Positions 58,258 to 64,000 of a stretch of 64,000 bases of DNA are shown one piece after another; positions within the stretch are counted from its first letter, which is position 1, and every line of letters starts with the position of its first letter. The position numbers were made by a program, and so were the translations under genes. The notes under the pieces were generated by a model. It did not search any database. It had not been told where the DNA came from and was given only the letters and a program-made list of their open reading frames with translations. The stretch covers positions 161,339 through 225,338 of the forward strand of contig ML210179.1 in assembly GCA_004369085.1 (NCBI GenBank), in the 5' to 3' direction. This stretch comes from Coprinopsis marcescibilis (lineage: Eukaryota; Basidiomycota; Agaricomycetes; Agaricales; Psathyrellaceae).

Positions 58258-59850
58258 ATTAATAGTATGGACTACCACCATCAACAGGGCCATCGAGCTG
58301 CGGGCGGGCTCCAGCATCCTCAGAGAACCCGCGTTACCTTTAACTAGCCTTATGATGTGCAAGTACCTGGTGTCAGCACTACATACGCATACATTCCTTC
58401 ACACAATGCATTCCTTTCGAAGTTTGCTCCGCATATTCATATTGGCTTAGGAATTCGATAATCGCCCACCTACTAACCCTTCCCTGTCACATTGAAAATC
58501 GAGGCACCACCAACTGCAACACGCGTGGCGTGGGCGATAGGCGCTGGGACCAGTAGTAAGCAATACATCAGTACCAGCACAAGTACGTATACAACCTCTC
58601 AGATCTCAGCGCTGGTCAAACTGAAACATTCACACAGCTGGAACATTCCGGATGCTTCATACCCGAGTTATACATGCCGGTCAGGGCCGTCAAGGTGCTT
58701 CGTCAGTCCAAAAGGACCGCGTCGATGTACGGCACATAGGTCTGGGTATCGTCACTGTGTATCAGATGCTCTCCAAATTGTTTCTTCTTAGTGACTCATA
58801 GTGGTCCACGCATGGTACGATGCGGTGGTGTAGAAGCTGATTCGGAGAGCCAGAGTTCCTGTCCGAGGTTTCATGGTTTGGTGGTTTCATGGTTGGTAGG
58901 TTAGCTTTTACCCCGGCGGTAACCTTGTGGGCGACCATGACTAACGGGCGGGACTGAAGATCAGTAACTCGTATGGTGATACACTATTTGGTACGTAAAG
59001 ACTACGCTTCTTAAACGGGAACTTTAGTTTCCGCCGGTTTCTCTACGCCAAAGCATCCTCAAGAAACAGTTGGAGACCTGACGACCCATAAACCAACCTA
59101 GGCCAGCTTTGCGGAGACCGAGTTTAGTTTTAAGAAGTTTCAAAGTATGGAAATTTGGCTCGCAGAGAACTCGAAACTAGTGGAAACCCGGAAACTGAAA
59201 CCACTTTACTGATGCTACTGGGCGCCCCAACAGTCTGTGAGAAAGACGCTACTAAGACACAAATTTATTAGCCCATGAGGAGTTGATCGTGATGTTGATC
59301 TGAAGACGGCTGAGGTAATATGTAAAGCTCCACACCTTTGAGGCAACTCGAGTAAAGGATCAGCGAGTAGGAGCTGCCGGGCCATGGGTCTGATCGTGAT
59401 GGTAGCGCCCCTACTACGAGCTTGCGTAACCTGAAGCGCTCATGGCTCCTTGAAGCGACGTCATAGGCCAGAAGGCAGCCTCGTTCCATTTGGTGAGTAG
59501 CATGAGTAGCTTGTACACAGAATTGACAGTGCTTATGGAATTGCTAGCATTTCTTGTACATGTAGAGGTTTTAGCGTCTCATCGAGAAATTATGACTGGC
59601 TGGGTCTGATGACTTTGGCAAATACAGCTCAAAATGCATTTGCTTAATCCGCTTTCGTATGCTGATTCAAAAACCGGCACGCCACGAAAGTGCAGAGATT
59701 GATGATGCGCCCGTGATTGCACATACTTCGGCGGTGACATGGAGATCTCGGTCAAAAACCCGTCAACACCTAGAGCACATCGCTCGTGCTCGTATGTTGA
59801 AAAACTGGCGGGGATCTGAACAAACAACGAAACACAGCATACGCCTGGAG
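58258..59850. other. Intergenic between tandem paralogues
   Basis: No further gene. The 3' flank holds GAGCTGCGGGCGGGCTCC (58296-58313), recurring in related form after the next two paralogues (about 60465 and 62430), so the 3' untranslated region was duplicated too. Confidence 0.5.
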
Positions 59851-59856
59851 TATAAA
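59851..59856 (+). promoter_or_regulatory. TATA box of secreted zinc-finger gene 4
   Basis: TATAAA 89 bases upstream of the ATG. Confidence 0.65.
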
Positions 59857-59939
59857 GAGCTACCAGGGTGTATACCGAGGACATATAAGCAGCCAACTTC
59901 TTTCACTCTCTCAAGTCAACTCCTTCCTTTATCAACACA

Positions 59940-60418
59940 ATGCGCTATAACTTTATCTTCGGATTTGTCCTCTTTCTCTTCTTCTCCGCCGGAAATGTAC
60001 TGGCGCACTCGCGTGGTGCTGGCAATGCTGAAATCGCCGCTAGAGGCCTCCTGAATGTCGTCGACAAAATGTCAGTTGGAGCCAGAGAGGTCAGTGGCCG
60101 CTTCCAAGAGCTGTCGTCATAACTTAGTGAATCTTCCTGCAGTTCGACGATATTGAGGACTATTTGACACGACGGGACCTGCTTGAGGATCTTACTACCC
60201 GCGAGCTGTACGAGGAGCTAAACCGCCGTGTCATCCTCATTCCGGGAGGCTCTAAGGCCACCCAGATGAGGTGCGACATTTGCAACAAAATGGTCCCAAC
60301 GAAGGATATCGTTGTAAGTACCTACATGCAGTACCTTGATATTAGTTGCTGAAACAGTGCTTTGTTTTAGACGCACCGCTGGAATGCTCACGCAAGGCGC
60401 AGTGGCGGAGGCCAGTAA
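59940..60418 (+). CDS. Small secreted zinc-finger protein 4 (C2H2)
   Basis: Three exons, join(59940..60089, 60143..60313, 60371..60418), give 122 residues, the closest paralogue of protein 3. It has the same signal peptide start (MRYNFIFGFVLFLF), AARGLLNVVDKMSVGARE, TTRELYEELNRR, a CDIC-x11-H-x4-H finger and an ARRSGGGQ tail. Exon lengths equal those of protein 3 exactly (150, 171, 48). Differences lie mainly between the helix and the finger (SKATQ against NSTK) and in finger residues (NKMVP against GNMIP), all of which keep the Cys and His ligands. That pattern fits selection on the finger. Confidence 0.84.
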
Positions 60419-61771
60419 GCTCCTGGTCAATATGACCAGAGCTACAAATAGACGAATAGTCATTCGAGTTGCGGGCGGGTCCTAAAATACTCCAAGTACT
60501 ATACATTTCAATTTGAATGCGCTACATAGGCCCATTCAAAAGTGACATCGAGCTATTTGCATGCTACACTCCTTTAATAAATGTACTCATCGACACGCAT
60601 AACGAGTCCTCTGTATACATTCAACGAAAGTCCGTCCAAGCTCATACAACGTTTTTGAGCGAAGGGCTCGTACAGCCAGTCGGTTAAGAACCTTGGTAAG
60701 CATTCATAGCATAGATAAGGTCGCTTATGAAGTCAGTACAAAAGGAGCTGTGGGCCTGGCTCATGATGTAAATATTTATGTTTGAGAGTGCGGTTTGCGT
60801 AGGAAGCCAACTATGAGACAGACTTCTGAAACTCGGAGGCTAAGGAGTAGTTAACCGTATCGCCTTGATTCCATGACGGAGAACGGGTTTCTATACATCA
60901 CTATCGCCGGGGACCCAGGGCGTTTCTTCCGTAAAGTTGGCCTGTAGTGAAAGTCATGTGCCGTTAATTCTGTGTCTGGCCTCGGTGTGGCCTGTGTTGT
61001 TCCCATCACTACCCTCTCGCGCACTGATGGGTCCACTCCTTGACTCACCAGCGGACTGCTAACAGCGGCTTAGCGCCCAGGTAGGGCCTGATGATCCATG
61101 CGTGAGCACAAGCCGCCGCATCAGATGGGCCAAATGCTCGCCATCGGGTACACGCAACCGAAACCCGAGTCCATCTTCGGGCTGAGCCGAACGCAATGCG
61201 ACCTTGGTTTCGGTAGGACACTGGTGCATGCTATATATGTATGAGTATATATAGGGTACAGGCCGAATCCCGTTTACATAGTCAAGGGCTTCCAATCCGC
61301 ACATGAGGTATCCACTATCCGATTCAGAACCCCAAAGCACGCATGCACATCATACTCCAAGTCCTTCATATGTTTCGACAACTGTAAAATATACTGATGC
61401 GCCAGTTCCAATCCAGTGATCCGATCATGATCGTGTGTAAGCGCTCAGCTGCGTGGATCCCAACGCCTGTCGCCTTCCCATCCATCAGTGCTTTGCTCAG
61501 CGACGCAATTGAAATCAACAATACTCGTGAGTCCGCATGCGTTGCTCGGAGTTTTTAGGACAATCCACCCGGCTTCAGGAATATCTGGTACATACAAACG
61601 CGTAAGCCGCCATTGTCACGGATTGGTCAAGGACTGAAATCGCGCTTTTGATCGTACGCAAGCCCCGACTTGGAGATCTCGGCCAAGGCTGCAGGGAAGG
61701 AAACCCGCCATGACGCACCAAGCTCACTACAACGCATAGATCGAACTGTGGGCAAGCAGGGAGGCTCGGAG
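60419..61771. other. Intergenic between tandem paralogues
   Basis: No additional gene seen. The conserved GAGTTGCGGGCGGGTCC block lies at about 60467-60483. Confidence 0.45.
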
Positions 61772-61777
61772 TATAAA
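61772..61777 (+). promoter_or_regulatory. TATA box of secreted zinc-finger gene 5
   Basis: TATAAA 97 bases upstream of the ATG, again inside a GGAGTATAAA context. Confidence 0.6.
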
Positions 61778-61868
61778 TATCCACCAGCGATTGGTATTGG
61801 AGAGCCAGCAAACTACCTTTCTCCTCCCTTTCACGAGCTAGTATCGCTCGAGGATCACGTACCACACA

Positions 61869-62323
61869 ATGCGCGCCAACTTCATATTTGGCTTCGTTCT
61901 CTTCCTCTTCCTCTCCTTCGGGAACGTACTGGCGCACTCCAACGCTGGCAACGGCAATGCTGACGTCGCTGCCAGAGACCTGTTAGAGGTCGACAATCTG
62001 TCATTCGAAGCCAGGGAGGTGAGTGTCAGGACCCCGCTACCTATTTATACGTCTATGTCTATAACGTTCCCTCTCAATCTGCACAGTTCAACGACTTTGA
62101 TAGCTCTCTTGAGCGCCGTGAAATGACGGAGCTCACGACTCGCGAGTTGTACGAAGAGCTGAACCGCCGCGTTGTTCTAATCGGTAGCAGGATGAGATGC
62201 CATCTTTGCGGGCGGATGATCCCGAACTGGGATATCATCGTGAGTGCAGTCTTGCACGCTCTTGAGTTCGTCACTCTAATATCGTTTCAGCGACACAGGT
62301 GGATGGTCCACGGAAGGCGCTAA
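61869..62323 (+). CDS. Small secreted zinc-finger protein 5 (C2H2)
   Basis: Three exons, join(61869..62018, 62087..62239, 62291..62323), give 111 residues. A signal peptide (MRANFIFGFVLFLFLSFGNVLA) is followed by AARDLLEVDNLSFEARE and SSLERREMTEL. Then come the helix TTRELYEELNRR and the finger CHLC-x11-H-x4-H, directly followed by GRR and stop, so the Gly-rich tail of proteins 3 and 4 is missing. Exon 1 length (150) equals that of the two paralogues upstream. A Trp replaces Lys in the finger loop (PNWDII against PTKDIV). Confidence 0.83.
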
Positions 62324-63017
62324 ACGCTCCTTACCAACATGGCTATCGCGTCGTGAGTACAAGTCCACTGCCTTTGGTATATTTAGCTTCAACATTGTAA
62401 AATTACAATAGGGAAGGTTGCAAAGCAACTGAGTTACGGGCGGGCCCCACATACTTAAACGTTTCCGACCTACTAGTCTCCACTTAGACGTGCTCTACAT
62501 ACACTCATTCGCATAATGCATATTAAATCCCTGTCATAATACACTCAATCCCATCACCGGAGAGTAAAGCAGAATAGCACAATATATTTCTCTTCTCACA
62601 TGTGACCAAAATTCGCCATATAGATTATTATCACTATCTTCAGCGGCGAACAGGCGAGCGCTGGACAAGGATTCTTAGAACAGCCATAGACCTCAAAAAC
62701 GAGACCTACAACTTACTTACGTCACACTTTACCCAACCCATAGCGTAAAGGTATCGGCAAAGTCAGGCGAGCGCCTTAATCCCTTGATTAGCATCTCCAA
62801 TGAGTCCAATCACACAAGGACCACGAGCTCGTAATCAAGGCGGTGCCCGCCGTTGCTAACAACGTATTTGAGAGTATTGGACAGTCACATCACCGCAAAT
62901 CCGGCGATAACATTGAAGCGTTCCGCTTCATACCAATTTTAAGCGCACGACAAAACCAATCGCCGGACCCTCAGAGCCCAGCATGCGTCCTACCGCATCT
63001 CATACATCGGGTTTCCC
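62324..63017. other. Intergenic
   Basis: No gene. The conserved GAGTTACGGGCGGGCCC block lies at about 62431-62447. Confidence 0.45.
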
Positions 63018-63024
63018 TATAAAA
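63018..63024 (+). promoter_or_regulatory. TATA box of secreted zinc-finger gene 6
   Basis: TATAAAA 104 bases upstream of the ATG. Confidence 0.6.
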
Positions 63025-63121
63025 GCGAGAGCAATTAGTCGAGATTCTTCACAACACAAACCAAGCCAATCCAGCTTCACCAAATCCACACACAACTCCC
63101 AAACGCATCGTTAAATTCGCC

Positions 63122-63584
63122 ATGCGCCAATTCAGCACCCTCATCTCTCTCTTCCCTCTCATTCTTGTGTCCTTGCTAGCAGAGCAGGCCTCTGCTCGCA
63201 ACCACTACGACCTTGACTTTGCAGCAAGGGATTTCGGCGACTACGACTGGGGTCTCGACGCCCGAGATGTGCTCCAGGACATCAGTACCCGCGAGCTCAT
63301 CGAGGAACTGCATGCTCGTGCCGATCCTGCACAAATGCCCTCCTGCCCCAAGTGTGGCCAGGTCTTCGCTTCCGTGGCATTGGTGAGTAGACTGGAGACC
63401 ATTCTCGCGAAAACGATGTGCTAACCCTGTCTCGCTCCCACAGCTCAAGCTGCACAAAGATTCTTGCGGAAAGAAGGGTGGACCAGGGGGTTCTGGAGGT
63501 AGCAGTGGAGGTTCTGGAGGAAAGAAGGGTGGACAAGGCGGAGGTTCTGGAGGAAAGCCTATCAAGATCAAGCAGATCAAGTGA
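63122..63584 (+). CDS. Small secreted zinc-finger protein 6 (C2HC, Gly-rich tail)
   Basis: Two exons, join(63122..63382, 63444..63584), give 133 residues. A signal peptide (MRQFSTLISLFPLILVSLLA..) is followed by AARDFGDYDWGLDARD, then directly the helix STRELIEEL and the finger CPKC-x12-H-x3-C. A long Gly/Ser/Lys tail follows, built from repeats of GGSGGKKGG, ending KIKQIK. The first family intron is absent: AR-D is joined to VLQD without interruption, and the 13-residue middle segment is missing. The finger intron is kept, in phase 0, nine residues after the second Cys. The basic Gly-rich tail could bind nucleic acid or cell wall polymers; this is not shown by sequence. Confidence 0.8.
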
Positions 63585-64000
63585 TGGACAGGGAGAGCAA
63601 GTGTCACCGTTCTCACCTTTCTACATAGCGCATCATGTATTTATTACTTTATTTCAATGCCGACAAGCACATTGCATTGGTCTTCTCTTCTTAGTATGCG
63701 CGGAAGGGTGTAGAGACTGGGACTTGGCTGCGACCAGCCAAGCCCATCTCTGTTCTCCTATCACAACACATCTCGCACCCAACAGCGCCAACACGGTGCA
63801 ATCATTTAGGCGCCTGATCACGTGATCACCGAAACTTCGAGATTCCCGCCCATTGCAAGCATCCCTATGCCCCTTCGAACCATATCTCCGCCCCAAAACA
63901 CCTCAACTCCACTCTTTCGATCATCGGGCACCATCTTTGGACTTCATCTCGCTTCCGAGCACCCAACAAAGCCCAGAATTGGCTTAGTGCGTGGGAAACC
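63585..64000. other. Intergenic at window end
   Basis: No gene is supported before the window ends. Confidence 0.35.

Overview
This is a gene-rich window of a filamentous fungal nuclear genome, most likely a basidiomycete of the Agaricomycetes. Almost every gene is split by GT-AG introns of about 50-65 bases. Housekeeping genes include an Hsp70-like Ssz1, an Mrh4-type mitochondrial helicase and an ankyrin-PH-ORD oxysterol-binding protein. Accessory genes include a long-type unspecific peroxygenase and a NACHT-ankyrin NLR. The content resembles Rhizoctonia/Ceratobasidium-type plant-associated fungi, but that placement is inference. No rRNA, tRNA or CRISPR array was seen.

Layout. 0.4-2.4 kb: carboxymuconolactone-decarboxylase/alpha-beta-hydrolase fusion (-). 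2.39-3.0 kb: DNA-transposon remnant with inverted terminal repeats. 3.5-7.6 kb: oxysterol-binding protein (-). 8.0-11.4 kb: NACHT-ankyrin NLR (+). 12 kb: a small secreted zinc-finger protein. 12.9-36.5 kb: accessory region with four copies of a nuclear-looking zinc-finger family that starts M-[DK]-I-x-LLLNP (called LLNP here), two copies of a multi-membrane protein gene, and two members of an unrecognised WP..Y.CD family. It also holds a PIN-like transporter, a second small inverted-repeat element and a peroxygenase. The LLNP gene and the membrane gene form a divergent pair that occurs twice as a large inverted duplication (about 16.2-21.1 kb and 32.5-36.7 kb). The left arm carries a broken 3' end of the aldehyde dehydrogenase that is intact beside the right arm. 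36.5-47 kb: aldehyde dehydrogenase, peroxisomal dienoyl-CoA isomerase, Ssz1, an intact paralogue of the membrane protein, and a secreted isochorismatase-like hydrolase. 47-51 kb: gene-poor, with one probable relic. 53-56 kb: Mrh4 helicase. 51.4 and 57.8-63.6 kb: five more secreted zinc-finger genes, three of them close tandem paralogues.

The most interesting feature is the six-member family of small secreted proteins (12.0, 51.4, 57.8, 59.9, 61.9 and 63.1 kb). Each has a signal peptide, Ala-Arg-punctuated acidic segments, a conserved TREL[YLI][DE]E[LI] helix, and one C2H2 or C2HC zinc finger at or near the C terminus. A phase-0 intron always cuts the finger 8-10 residues after its second Cys. 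I do not recognise this family; a secreted zinc-finger peptide or effector precursor is the working hypothesis.

Limits: exon borders were read by eye from splice signals and conserved protein patterns. No database search was run. A 10-N assembly gap at 19291-19300 is flanked by the same 523 bases on both sides, so the local sequence there is an assembly artefact.
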